Shown one piece after another: positions 43,755 through 52,572 of a stretch of 64,000 nt of DNA. A model generated the notes under the pieces. The model saw only the letters and a program-made list of their open reading frames with translations. It was not told where the DNA came from and did not search any database. Within the stretch, counting starts at the first letter, position 1, and every line of letters begins with the position of its first letter. Source of the DNA: Bradyrhizobium sp. AZCC 1693 (GTDB lineage: Bacteria; Pseudomonadota; Alphaproteobacteria; Rhizobiales; Xanthobacteraceae); the NCBI RefSeq assembly GCF_036924745.1, contig NZ_JAZHSD010000001.1, forward strand, positions 1,364,001-1,428,000. Direction: 5' to 3'. The translations under genes were made by a program, and so were the position numbers.

Positions 43755-44942
43755 CTATCGCAGCCAGCGCGCGATGCGCGTTACGGCCTCGCGCATCTCG
43801 TCAGCCGAGCGCGCGTAGGAGAAGCGAATGAAGCTGCGGCCATGGATCGGATCGAAATCGACGCCGGGCGTCGCCGCCACATGCACCTTCTCAAGCATGC
43901 GGCCGGCAAATTCGAAACTGTCGGAGGTAAAATCCGATACATCAGCGTAGAGGTAGAAGGCGCCATCGGCGGGCAGGAACCTGGTGAGACCGGCCTTCGG
44001 CAGTCCCTCGATCAGGATGCGGCGGTTCTCCTGATAGCCGCGCTTGATCGCCTCCATCTCTTCGCGGCCCTCGAAGGCCGCTTCGGCCGCGATCTGCGAC
44101 AGCGTCGGCACCGAGATCGACAGGTTCTGCTGCAGCCGTTCGATCGGCCGCACCAAGGGCTCCGGCACCACCATCCAGCCGACCCGCCAGCCGGTCATGC
44201 AGAAATATTTCGAGAACGAATTGATCACGAGCGCATGCGGCGAAAGCTCGGCCGCCGTCACCGCCGGAAACGCGTAGTCGAGGCCGTGATAGATCTCGTC
44301 GGAGATGAAACGGATGCCCGCGCCTTCTGCCGCATTGATCAGGCCGGTGAGCGCCTCGCGCGACATCATCGTTCCCGTCGGATTGGCGGGGCTGCCGACC
44401 AGCACGCCCTTCAGCGGCGTCTTGCGATGCGCAGCCAGCAAAGCCTCGCCCGTCAACGCATGACGCGTCGCGCTCGATGTCTCGATCAGCACCGGCTCGC
44501 AGCCGAGCGCGGTCAGGATATGCCGGTATGGCGGATAGCCCGGCACCGTGACCGCCACCCGGTCGCCCGGCTCGAACATCGACAGGAACGCCAGAATGAA
44601 TCCGCCGGACGAGCCGGTCGTGATCACGATGCGTTCGGGATCGACCGCGCAGCCGTAAGTATCGCGGTAGTGTTTTGCAATCCGCGTGCGCAGCGTGGGA
44701 ATGCCGAGCGCGGACGTGTAATCGATCCGCGCCGCGTCGAGCGCGGCATGCGCGGCCGCGATCGCGACCTTGGGGGCTGACGCCGCCGGCTGCCCCACTT
44801 CCATGTGAATGACATGGCCGCCGGCCGCCTCGATGCGGGCCGCGGCCGCCATCACGTCCATCACCATGAAGGGCGGAACGTCGCTCCGTGCCGAGGGCGT
44901 CAGCAGCGCTGTCGCACGGTCTCTAAGTGTCGATTCCAGCAT
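43755..44942 (-). CDS. PLP-dependent class I/II aminotransferase
   Basis: A 395-residue aspartate-aminotransferase-fold enzyme. Landmarks are VGQPAASAPK, ITTGSSGGFILAF (phosphate-binding region), GSPANPTGTMM, ISDEIYHGLDY (pyridine-N Asp and Tyr) and the Schiff-base lysine in NSFSKYFCMTGWRVGW. The C-terminus carries the substrate-carboxylate arginine in FIRFSYARS. Substrate specificity within this group (Asp, Ala, aromatic, DapL-like) cannot be read from sequence. It is divergent from the M48 protease gene and 56 bases upstream of bioY on the same strand. Confidence 0.88.
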   Translation of the reverse strand: MLESTLRDRATALLTPSARSDVPPFMVMDVMAAAARIEAAGGHVIHMEVGQPAASAPKVAIAAAHAALDAARIDYTSALGIPTLRTRIAKHYRDTYGCAVDPERIVITTGSSGGFILAFLSMFEPGDRVAVTVPGYPPYRHILTALGCEPVLIETSSATRHALTGEALLAAHRKTPLKGVLVGSPANPTGTMMSREALTGLINAAEGAGIRFISDEIYHGLDYAFPAVTAAELSPHALVINSFSKYFCMTGWRVGWMVVPEPLVRPIERLQQNLSISVPTLSQIAAEAAFEGREEMEAIKRGYQENRRILIEGLPKAGLTRFLPADGAFYLYADVSDFTSDSFEFAGRMLEKVHVAATPGVDFDPIHGRSFIRFSYARSADEMREAVTRIARWLR

Positions 44943-45165
44943 CGATATCTGCTATTTGCACGGGCGCGCGCCGAATTCAGGTTCCCGAACCGGTTACCGC
45001 CCCAGACTGGCCGTATTCGGTGGCTTGTTATAGCTTTTTCCAGCGAAGTGATACCGGCTCGGGCGAAAGAAACGCGTTGAAACCACAAACTGGGACCCGC
45101 TTCTGGTCTGGTCGGAAACCGCATCCGGGAAATCCGGACGCATCACCAATCGCCAAAGATCGCTC

Positions 45166-46572
45166 ATGCTGCTCCGCATCGCCTTCCGCAAGAAACCACT
45201 GAAATTGACTGCGCTGATGACGGCCGCAGCCTTTGCCGTTGCGCCAATGGCCGCGCGGGCGCAGGAAAACAAGGGGCCGCCGGTACTCCGCGACACCGAG
45301 ACGGAACAATTGCTGCGTGAATATACCCGGCCGATCCTGCGCGCTGCCGGTCTGGAAAAACAGAACATCCAGATGGTGATCATCAACCAGGGCGTCTTCA
45401 ACGCCTTCGTTGCCGACGGCCGCCGCATCTTCGTGAACTACGGTGCGATCCTGCAGTCGGAGACGCCGAACCAGATCATCGGCGTGATGGCGCATGAAAC
45501 CGGCCACCTTGCCGGCGGCCATCTCGCCAAGATGCGCGAGCAGATGGCGCAGGCCCAGACGCAGATGATCATTGCCATGCTGCTCGGCGCCGGCGCGATG
45601 GTGGCGGGCGCGAAGACCGGCGGCAGCAACAGCGGGCTGTCCAACGCCGGCGCCGCCATGTTCTCCGCTCCGGGAGAAATGATCCGCCGCAACCTGCTCT
45701 CCTACGTGCGCCAGCAGGAGGAAAACGCCGACAAGGCCGGCGTAAAATTCCTGACCACCACCGGCCAGTCCGCCCGGGGCATGTACGAGACCTTCAAGCG
45801 CTTCACCGACGAAAGCCTGTTCGCCGCACGCGGCACAGATCCTTACGTTCAATCGCATCCGATGCCGGCCGAGCGCGTCAACGCGCTGCAAGAGCTGGCA
45901 CGGTCGAGCCCCTATTGGGACAAGAAGGACGACCCTGCCCTGCAGCTCCGTCACGACATGGTGCGCGCCAAGATCTCGGCCTTCATGGAGCGGCAGGAAA
46001 CCGTGTACCGGCGCTATCCGATGTCCAACAACAGCCTGCCTGCACGCTATGCCCACGCGATCGCGACCTATCTGCACGGCGACCTGCGCAGCGCACTCGC
46101 CCAGATCGACGCCCTGATCCAGCAGCAGCCCAACAATGCCTATTTCCACGAGGTGCGCGGCCAGGCGCTGCTGGAGGGCGGCAAGCCGCAGGAAGCGATT
46201 GCGCCGCTGCGCAAGGCGGTCCAGCTCTCCAATAATTCGCCGCTCATCGAGATGCTGCTTGGCCAGGCGCTGGTGGCAACCGGCAACAACGCCTACACCG
46301 ATGAGGCGATCGCCATCCTGCGCGCGGCCGTGGCGCGCGAGAGCGAAGCGCCGATCGGCTACACCCAGCTCGCAATGGCCTATGGCCGAAAAGGCGACTA
46401 CGCGCAGGCCGATCTGGCGTCGGCCCAGGCCGCCTACCTTCGCGGCGACACCAAGACGGCGCGCGATCTTGCATCGCGCGCGAAAACGCGCTTCGCGATC
46501 GGGACGCCGGGATGGGTCAAGGCTGACGACATTGTGAGCGCCAAGCCGCTGCCGGGCCAGAAGAGCAACTAG
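45166..46572 (+). CDS. BepA-like periplasmic M48 metalloprotease with TPR repeats
   Basis: A 468-residue exported protein with signal segment LKLTALMTAAAFAVAPMAARAQ. The M48 zinc site is HETGH (His110-Glu111-His114) after NQIIGVMA; the third ligand Glu follows in QQEENADKAG. The C-terminal half is TPR-rich (YFHEVRGQALLEGGKPQEAI, LAMAYGRKGDYAQADLASAQA). This is the architecture of BepA/YfgC, which degrades or rescues misassembled LptD and other outer-membrane proteins. It is followed by a DsbA-like gene, which matches the disulfide dependence of LptD assembly (context inference). Confidence 0.9.
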   Translation: MLLRIAFRKKPLKLTALMTAAAFAVAPMAARAQENKGPPVLRDTETEQLLREYTRPILRAAGLEKQNIQMVIINQGVFNAFVADGRRIFVNYGAILQSETPNQIIGVMAHETGHLAGGHLAKMREQMAQAQTQMIIAMLLGAGAMVAGAKTGGSNSGLSNAGAAMFSAPGEMIRRNLLSYVRQQEENADKAGVKFLTTTGQSARGMYETFKRFTDESLFAARGTDPYVQSHPMPAERVNALQELARSSPYWDKKDDPALQLRHDMVRAKISAFMERQETVYRRYPMSNNSLPARYAHAIATYLHGDLRSALAQIDALIQQQPNNAYFHEVRGQALLEGGKPQEAIAPLRKAVQLSNNSPLIEMLLGQALVATGNNAYTDEAIAILRAAVARESEAPIGYTQLAMAYGRKGDYAQADLASAQAAYLRGDTKTARDLASRAKTRFAIGTPGWVKADDIVSAKPLPGQKSN

Positions 46573-46681
46573 AAATAAGCCATGTTCCGCTATAATCGGA
46601 CCTGACCACCGAGAACCGAGATATCTCCAGGAGCCGGCCTTCAGCAGAATTGCCCGGGAACCGCCGCACAAGGATTTACCG

Positions 46682-47449
46682 ATGCCCTCGTTCCGTATTC
46701 TCATCCCCGCATTGTTCGCTCTCGCGTTCTGCGGCGCGCCGATGTCCGCTTCCGCGCAGAGCTTCACCGACACCCAGCGCGGCGACATCGAGACCATCGT
46801 CCGCAACTACCTGATCGCGCATCCTGAAGTGCTCGAAGAAGCGATGACCGAACTCAGCAAGCGTCAGGCCGCGGCGGAATCCGCCAAGCACGAAGCCGGC
46901 GTGGCCAACAACGCGGATGCGATCTTCAACTCGCCGCGCGGCGTGACGCTCGGCAACAAGGACGGCGACGTCACCTTCGTCGAATTCTTCGACTACAATT
47001 GCGGCTACTGCAAGCGCGCGATGGCCGACATGATGGAGCTGATGAAGGCCGATCCAAAGCTCAAAGTCGTGCTCAAGGAATTTCCGGTGCTGAGCGCGGG
47101 CTCGGTCGAAGCCGCCCAGGTCGGCGTCGCGGTGCGCATGCAGGATCCGACCGGAAAGAAATATCTCGACTTCCACCAGAAGCTGCTCACCGGCCGCGGC
47201 GCCGCCGACAAGGCGCGTGCGATGGCGGTTGCCAAGGAGGTCGGCCTCGACATGGCGAAGCTGGAGAAGGACCTTTCGAGCGCCGAAGTGCGCAACACGC
47301 TCGAGGAGAATTTCAAGCTCGCTGAAGCGATGGGCATGAACGGCACGCCGAGCTACGTGATCGGCAAGCAGGTCGTGATCGGCGCGGTTGGCGTGGAAAG
47401 CCTGCGGGAAAAGATCAGCAACGCCCGCTGCGGCAAGGCGACGTGCTGA
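46682..47449 (+). CDS. DsbA-family periplasmic thiol-disulfide oxidoreductase
   Basis: A 255-residue secreted protein with signal peptide up to MSASAQ, an N-terminal helical segment (residues 30-75), and a thioredoxin/DsbA domain. Active site CGYC at Cys107-Cys110 (FFDYNCGYCKRAMADM), cis-Pro in GTPSYVIGKQVVIG. The layout matches the ScsC/Com1-like group with the N-terminal extension rather than E. coli DsbA. It lies 109 bases after the BepA-like gene on the same strand. Likely an isomerase or oxidase of envelope proteins. Confidence 0.9.
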   Translation: MPSFRILIPALFALAFCGAPMSASAQSFTDTQRGDIETIVRNYLIAHPEVLEEAMTELSKRQAAAESAKHEAGVANNADAIFNSPRGVTLGNKDGDVTFVEFFDYNCGYCKRAMADMMELMKADPKLKVVLKEFPVLSAGSVEAAQVGVAVRMQDPTGKKYLDFHQKLLTGRGAADKARAMAVAKEVGLDMAKLEKDLSSAEVRNTLEENFKLAEAMGMNGTPSYVIGKQVVIGAVGVESLREKISNARCGKATC

Positions 47450-47474
47450 AGCGGGCTGCACGCATTGCGATGAT

Positions 47475-47501
47475 AAGGCCGGTTCAACAGCCGGCCTTTT
47501 T
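47475..47501 (+). terminator. Intrinsic terminator after the DsbA-like gene
   Basis: AAGGCCGG-TTCAACAG-CCGGCCTTTTT: eight-base-pair stem with a T-run, 25 bases past the stop codon. Confidence 0.9.
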
Positions 47502-47637
47502 CTTTGGGCATTCTGCGGCGCAACAGTTCATCCCGCGTTCACAAAACAATGCCGCCCGGAACCGCTAAAATACAGGAACATCAGGCAATTCCTTTCGTTG
47601 TCGGCGCGGGCAATGCAGACACGTGAGGAGACATTCA

Positions 47638-48429
47638 ATGAGTAATCGCTTTTTGATTTCGGTCGCGACTGCGGCCCTGATCGCCGGAACCGGCTTTGCG
47701 AATGCGCAAGGTACCGGAATGGGTCGCGAGGCACCGTCGGCCGGTTCCACGACGCAGCAGAGCGCGCCTTCTTCTGAGCGCGGTGGTCCCTCGTCGGGCA
47801 CGATGCAGCGCGATCGCGATAGCGGCGGCAAGTCCGACATGAAGGGCGCCGAGTCCGGGCAGAAGTCGATGGGCGCTGAAAAGAACCAGCGTGCCGAAGA
47901 CCAAAAGAAGGGCGGCAAGGACATGAAGGCCGAGGGTAAGGAAGACCGCGGCGGCATGAAGGGCGAGCAAAAGGGACAGACGACCGGCCAGGGCACGATG
48001 CAACGTGATCAAAGCACGACCCAGCAGCGCGACCAAACCACGACCCAGGGCCGCGAGCAGACTACGCCGCAGAAGGACCAGAAGGCCCAGGGCCAGCAGG
48101 ACCGCATGCAGACCCAGACGCAGGGCGGAGCCGCGGGCCAAAGCACGACCACGACGGGCCAGGCCGGCGCGGCCGGGAAGCTCTCGACCGAGCAGCGCAC
48201 CCAGATCACCAGCGTGATCAAGGAACAGCGCGTTTCGCCGGTGACGAACGTGAACTTCTCGATTTCGGTCGGCACTCGCGTACCGCGCGACGTAGCCTTC
48301 CACACGCTGCCTGAGCGGGTGGTGACGATCTATCCGGAATGGCGCAGGTATAAGTTTATCCTCGTCAAGGAGCAGATCGTGATCGTGGATCCGAACACCT
48401 ACGAGATCGTGGCGATTCTGGAATCCTGA
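47638..48429 (+). CDS. DUF1236 exported low-complexity protein
   Basis: A 263-residue protein from ATG 47638 (GAGGAG upstream). Signal peptide MSNRFLISVATAALIAGTGFANAQ. Residues 25-175 are low complexity, rich in Gln, Thr, Gly, Lys and Met with repeats such as QRDQTTTQ and DMKGAE/DMKAEGKE, and likely disordered. The C-terminal 75 residues form the DUF1236 domain (TNVNFSISVGTRVPRDVAFHTLP, EWRRYKFILVKEQIVIVDP, YEIVAIL). DUF1236 proteins are common in rhizobia, periplasmic or surface, and of unknown function. Confidence 0.85.
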   Translation: MSNRFLISVATAALIAGTGFANAQGTGMGREAPSAGSTTQQSAPSSERGGPSSGTMQRDRDSGGKSDMKGAESGQKSMGAEKNQRAEDQKKGGKDMKAEGKEDRGGMKGEQKGQTTGQGTMQRDQSTTQQRDQTTTQGREQTTPQKDQKAQGQQDRMQTQTQGGAAGQSTTTTGQAGAAGKLSTEQRTQITSVIKEQRVSPVTNVNFSISVGTRVPRDVAFHTLPERVVTIYPEWRRYKFILVKEQIVIVDPNTYEIVAILES

Positions 48430-48452
48430 CAACAGGCTTTTCGCAAGTATCA

Positions 48453-48479
48453 GGGCGGGCAGGAATGCCCGCCCTTTTT
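48453..48479 (+). terminator. Intrinsic terminator after the DUF1236 gene
   Basis: GGGCGGGC-AGGAAT-GCCCGCCC followed by TTTTT, 24 bases past the stop codon. Confidence 0.9.
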
Positions 48480-48514
48480 GCGACCCTGGGCACCACCCAA
48501 CGAGATACCCGGCT

Positions 48515-49651
48515 TCACTTCTGCAGAAGCAGCCGCACCAGTTCGGCCTGGCGACGTGAACCTGTCTTGTCAAAGATGCTGGATAAATGGCTGCGCGCCG
48601 TTCCGACGGTGATACCTAACCTGTCGGCGGCTGCCTGGCGGCCATCACCCTTGACGATCTCAAGCGCGAACGCTGCCTCTGCCGGAGTGAGGCCGAAACG
48701 TTGTCGTAAGTCCTCGACGCGCGCCTGGATTTCCTCTTCGGGATCGGAGACGAGCACGATCGCGACTGCACGCTGCGAGAAAGTCCAGGGGATGATGGCC
48801 GTTGCCGTATCCTGCTTTACCGGCGTCACGACAACATCAAGCGGCAACCGCGCTCCGCGCGCCAGCGCGACTTCGCCGCCAGAACCGGTTACGGCACTGG
48901 CATCGCCAGCGCATGACTTGATCAGCCCGCGCAACGCTCGCCCGCCGTCAGCGTCGGATGCCGACAAACCGCCCGCTTCGAGCCGCAGGCCATCGCGACT
49001 ATCGAGCAGCGCACGAGCCGCGCGATTGACAAAGATCGCCCGCGCCTCCGCATCGACAAGCAGGAAGCCCTGTTGCAACCTGTCGAGACCGATCAGCGCG
49101 CTCTCGTTCGTGACCGTCAGGCGATACATCCGCCGTTGCAGCGCGACCGCGCGAACGAGGTGTTGCGCCAGCGCCGCGAACAGTCGCTTCTGGCGACTGT
49201 CGAATGGCGTGCGGTTCAGCAATCCGTAGCTCGTGAAGATCCCGGAAGCGGCACCATCGACAAGCAAATTGGTGGTGAGAGGCTCGGTGTCGTAGCCAGC
49301 GGGCCGCCACCATTCGTGATAGAACGCGGTGCCGGTGAATTCTTCCTGCGTGATGAAATCGCCGCAGGTGAAAACCTTGCCGGGCGGCTGGCCAATGCCG
49401 AGCGGCAAGAGCGGGTTACGGGGGGCCCAGTCGAAAAGGCTGCGCGTCAGTTCGGGATCGACACGAGGCGCGAGCAGGTCTAGGAGCCCGATCGCCGGAT
49501 CGTAAACTCCGAACATGACCTGCGGTCCGCCGACGACGTCACCAATCCTGTTCAGGATGTCTGGCCACAGTTGAGTGTCGAGCGCGGCCTCGTAAATCGA
49601 CCCGACAAGGTCCAGCACCTGGTCCTCGCCGGAGAGTCCCCCCACAGACAT
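48515..49651 (-). CDS. LuxR-family regulator with a PAS-like sensory region
   Basis: A 378-residue regulator. The last 65 residues form a LuxR/FixJ HTH (RFGLTPAEAAFALEIVKGDGRQAAADRLGITVGTARSHLSSIFDKTGS). The middle (about 185-300) resembles a PAS-type fold (QGFLLVDAEARAIFVNRAARALL). The N-terminal 150 residues contain many aromatic residues (YHEWWRPAGYDTEPL) and no receiver or autoinducer-binding signature, so the signal is unknown. ATG 49651 has GGAG upstream. A 24-bp palindrome lies about 150 bases upstream; the trimeric autotransporter genes lie beyond on the opposite strand. Confidence 0.85.
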   Translation of the reverse strand: MSVGGLSGEDQVLDLVGSIYEAALDTQLWPDILNRIGDVVGGPQVMFGVYDPAIGLLDLLAPRVDPELTRSLFDWAPRNPLLPLGIGQPPGKVFTCGDFITQEEFTGTAFYHEWWRPAGYDTEPLTTNLLVDGAASGIFTSYGLLNRTPFDSRQKRLFAALAQHLVRAVALQRRMYRLTVTNESALIGLDRLQQGFLLVDAEARAIFVNRAARALLDSRDGLRLEAGGLSASDADGGRALRGLIKSCAGDASAVTGSGGEVALARGARLPLDVVVTPVKQDTATAIIPWTFSQRAVAIVLVSDPEEEIQARVEDLRQRFGLTPAEAAFALEIVKGDGRQAAADRLGITVGTARSHLSSIFDKTGSRRQAELVRLLLQK

Positions 49652-50076
49652 CAGTTTACCCCAAGCTCCGTTTCAAATTCTGGTCCAGGTCCGACCCGTG
49701 CTGCAAGAGCCGATTGTGGGCATTCTGCACAATGTTGCCCCGAGGCCTCACCTGGCAACAATCGGCAACGTTCATGCGGAGCCTCCTGCTTTCGTTCGCC
49801 GCATCTGACGAACGTCAGATGCGGCCGACGCACGACTTGGCCAAGGTCGCATCCAGGCAGATCGACGCAATGGCCGTCGTCAGCCGTGGAGGCCCGTATG
49901 TTTGATAGCCAGCGTCACGAATTCCCTATCCGGATCGGTGGCGCGCCACGCTGCACCGACTGCCGGACGCGCCTGCTTGCTAGCAGCATCCTGTCAGCCC
50001 GAACGTTGCCGTGGCTAGCGCTAGTCGCCGGCGTCGTGGCGGGTGCGTCGTTCGGCGCAGGCTTTGCCTCCGCCGC
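49652..50076. other. Spacer between LuxR gene and YadA-anchor remnant
   Basis: 425 bases with no gene I can support. It contains the palindrome at 49799-49824 and short frames with alanine/valine-rich stretches (WLALVAGVVAGASFG) in a different frame from the anchor; these may be leftovers of the lost part of the autotransporter. Confidence 0.45.
49799..49824. promoter_or_regulatory. Perfect 26-bp palindrome upstream of LuxR-family gene
   Basis: Two 12-bp arms, CCGCATCTGACG and CGTCAGATGCGG, around AA. A close half-site copy (GAACGTCAGATGCCG) recurs at about 50384-50398 ahead of the autotransporter gene. It may be an operator or a dispersed repeat. Confidence 0.55.
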
Positions 50077-50298
50077 GGCATCGCAGCCGCGGTCGCCACC
50101 GCCAGCGCGCCGATGCCGTCGGCGCCCGGCAAGACGGCATGGCAGATCCGCGGCTCCACGTTCCAGAGCCAATACGGCCTCGGCGTCGGTTTTGCCTACC
50201 GCCTTCGTACCAGCATGCCGCTCAATGTCGTCCGCGGCTACGGCAATGGCGGCGGCAAGGAACACACCGCCTATGTCGGGTTCGGCGGCGAGTTCTGA
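50077..50298 (+). pseudogene. Orphan YadA-type membrane anchor (autotransporter remnant)
   Basis: This stretch encodes about 73 residues with the full YadA anchor pattern: GIAAAVATASAPMPSAPGK, then alternating strands TAWQIRGSTFQSQYGLGVGFAYRL, VVRGYGNGGGKEHTAY and terminal VGFGGEF ending in Phe. No signal peptide, head or stalk precedes it in the same frame; the upstream codons are arginine-rich shadow. It looks like the 3' end of a trimeric autotransporter whose passenger was deleted. It lies 187 bases before an intact small member of the same family. Confidence 0.65.
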
Positions 50299-50484
50299 TC
50301 AATGACGCCCGATTGTTGCCCGAAAGACGCACACTGGTGGATTCGGCCCGAAGCATCGCCAGACACAGCCGCGCCTCCGTCGAACGTCAGATGCCGCGAC
50401 GGCGGGACTTCGCCAAGCTCAAGCCATAACAGGTGAATTACGCAGCCACGCCTGGCTTGCGAAATTTTTTTCAAGGGGCGGCAC

Positions 50485-51642
50485 ATGAATATGAATTGGC
50501 GGACGTCGCGGATTGCATTTGTCGTGGTCTGCGGACTGGGGACTTGGCTGGCTGAACCGCGCGCCGCCGTCGCTGGATGCGCCTCGGGCGCTGCGGCGAT
50601 TACGAATCTTCTCAGCGACCCAGCCTGTCAGGCTATTGCCTCTGGCACCAACAGCACGGCGGTTGGCGGGGTCGCCGCCGCATATGGCAACAATGTAACC
50701 TCAATGGGGGCCAACAGTGGCCCCAGTCTATTCGCGCCTTTGGTGGACGGAGCTACTTCGCTCGGGACCTACAGCAACCGTGGCGCCGACCCTGGTGCCT
50801 ACTCGACAGCAATCGGCGCGGGCGATACGTCCGCTGTCGCGCCCCAATCTACTGGAGCTTTCAGCGTCGCTATCGGCGGCGGCAGTGTACTTGGCGGGAT
50901 GGGCGCTGTGGCGGGGGGCACAGGTTCTGTTGCGATAGGGAACCAGAGCCAGACATCGAATAGCTTCGCGATCGCCGTGGGCGAGGCTGCGACCGCCAGC
51001 GGCCAACAGGCCACGGCAGTCGGCACCGGCGCCCAGGCGACAGGTCTTTTTAGCAGTGCGTTTGGTACCAATGCGGCGGCCACCGCAGGTGGTGCGACAG
51101 CGATAGGCAGCAACGCCACTGCGGGTTTCACGAATTCGACTGCCATCGGCAATGGCGCGACCACCACCGCTGTCAATCAGATTGCGGTTGGGACGGCATC
51201 GAACACTTATACGATGTCCGGCATCACCTCGGCGGCTAGCACCGCGGCCCAAACAGGACCGACCAAGATCGTGACCACCGACGCCTTCGGCAATCTCGCG
51301 GCGGCGAACTTTTCCCAGCAGGACATTTCAACGTTGCAGTCCAACGTTGGCGGCTTGCAGCAGAATGTCAGCCTGTTGCAACAGAATGTCGGCGTGTTGC
51401 AGACGCAGATGCGACAGGGATTTGAAGGCACCGCCATTGCCATCGCGCTGGGCGGGGCGGCGCTGCCATCGGACAAGCGGTTTGCGATCTCGACCAACTG
51501 GGGCAATTTCCGCGGGCAAAATGCCGTCGGCGTAGCTGCCCAGCTCCGCCTGACCAACTATGCCGTAGCGAACGTCGGCATCGGCGGCGGCTTTGCGCAG
51601 GGTGGCATCGGCAGCCGCGCAGGCGTAACGTTCGCCTGGTAA
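50485..51642 (+). CDS. Very short trimeric autotransporter adhesin (YadA-like)
   Basis: A 385-residue protein with AAGGGG before ATG 50485. Signal peptide to about residue 30. The passenger (40-270) has YadA/Hep-Hag head repeats with the AIG/AVG core: STAIGAGDTSAVA, SVAIGGGSVLGG, AIAVGEAATASGQQATAVGTGAQATG, SAFGTNAAA, ATAIGSNATA, STAIGNGATT. A short heptad stalk follows (QSNVGGLQQNVSLLQQNVGVLQTQMRQ), then a four-strand anchor (FEGTAIAIALGGAALPSDKRFAI... to GSRAGVTFAW). All parts are present, but the head and stalk are minimal, so the trimer would hardly project beyond lipopolysaccharide. Its stop overlaps the next ATG. Confidence 0.85.
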   Translation: MNMNWRTSRIAFVVVCGLGTWLAEPRAAVAGCASGAAAITNLLSDPACQAIASGTNSTAVGGVAAAYGNNVTSMGANSGPSLFAPLVDGATSLGTYSNRGADPGAYSTAIGAGDTSAVAPQSTGAFSVAIGGGSVLGGMGAVAGGTGSVAIGNQSQTSNSFAIAVGEAATASGQQATAVGTGAQATGLFSSAFGTNAAATAGGATAIGSNATAGFTNSTAIGNGATTTAVNQIAVGTASNTYTMSGITSAASTAAQTGPTKIVTTDAFGNLAAANFSQQDISTLQSNVGGLQQNVSLLQQNVGVLQTQMRQGFEGTAIAIALGGAALPSDKRFAISTNWGNFRGQNAVGVAAQLRLTNYAVANVGIGGGFAQGGIGSRAGVTFAW

Positions 51643-52325
51643 TGCCTGGAAATCGTCGCCACCTTCAAATCCTCCTGCTGGTTGCGGCAATTTGCGCGAG
51701 CTTTGGCGCAAGCCAAGCGCAAGTCCAGAAACAGAAGCCCGCGCCGGTGGAATCGGCGGCGCCAAAGCCGGCGCAAATTGACCGCAATGGCGTTCTGGTT
51801 CTGGTGCGATCCGCGTTGCTCGCCCTCGATCAGGCCAACAAGACCGGCAACTACACGGTGCTGCGCGACCTCGGCGCGCCTGGCTTTCAGGTCAATACCG
51901 CCGCACGTCTGAGCGAAATTTTCGTCAAACAGCGCAACGACAATCTTGATTTGTCAGGTGTTGCCGTCATCGAACCCCAGCTCAGCCTGCTGCCGCAGAT
52001 TGAAGCGAACGGCTTGATGCGGATGGCCGGGTTTTTCCCGTCCGTGCCGTCGCAGGTCAATTTCGAACTCGCGTTCGCGCCGGTGAACGGGCAATGGCGG
52101 CTGTTTGGCATCTCCGTTTCGATCGGCCAAATGGCGCCAGCCGCGCCTGACAGTTCACCCGCCCCGTCCACGCCGCCCCCCGTGGCGCTCGCGCCGACGC
52201 AAGCCCCGCCGAGCGCTCAAAAACAACCGCCCACCAATGGTGCCAAGCATCCGGGGGCGAAGCCTGCGCCGGCGGCCAAGCTCAGTGCGGATGACAAGCC
52301 CGCTGGCGGAGAGCAACCGAAGTAA
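51642..52325 (+). CDS. Secreted protein coupled to the autotransporter, function unknown
   Basis: A 227-residue protein whose ATG overlaps the autotransporter stop by one base (TAATG), indicating coupled translation. Signal peptide HLQILLLVAAICASFGASQAQ. A folded middle (about 48-165) includes NGVLVLVRSALLALDQANKTGNYTVLRDLGAPGF and VNFELAFAPVNGQWRLFGISVSIG, an alpha+beta look reminiscent of NTF2-like proteins. A long Pro/Ala/Lys-rich tail follows. I do not recognise a named family. The coupling suggests a periplasmic partner of the adhesin, for example in assembly or anchoring (inference). Confidence 0.75.
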   Translation: MPGNRRHLQILLLVAAICASFGASQAQVQKQKPAPVESAAPKPAQIDRNGVLVLVRSALLALDQANKTGNYTVLRDLGAPGFQVNTAARLSEIFVKQRNDNLDLSGVAVIEPQLSLLPQIEANGLMRMAGFFPSVPSQVNFELAFAPVNGQWRLFGISVSIGQMAPAAPDSSPAPSTPPPVALAPTQAPPSAQKQPPTNGAKHPGAKPAPAAKLSADDKPAGGEQPK

Positions 52326-52572
52326 GGCGAACCGCGGATGTCGGGCGCACCCGCCGTTGGTCCGCGGCATGTTCCCGTCTGATTCCGCGCGGAACGGAGG
52401 GAACGCCTCCTTCAACATTGGTTAATCAGCGATTTCCGTAGGTTCCATGCGGGTTTTTACGAACCGGATGAGGTATTTGGGCGGCATTCCGGCAGGCCTA
52501 AAGGCTTCCCCTGCGGCTCGTTGTTACCTATAACCCCGCGACCTGCCCGCCCCCCATTTTGCTGGAATCTGG

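Noticed and set aside
45028..46806. 592-codon minus-strand frame
   Set aside because: Antisense of the M48 protease gene; no family features.
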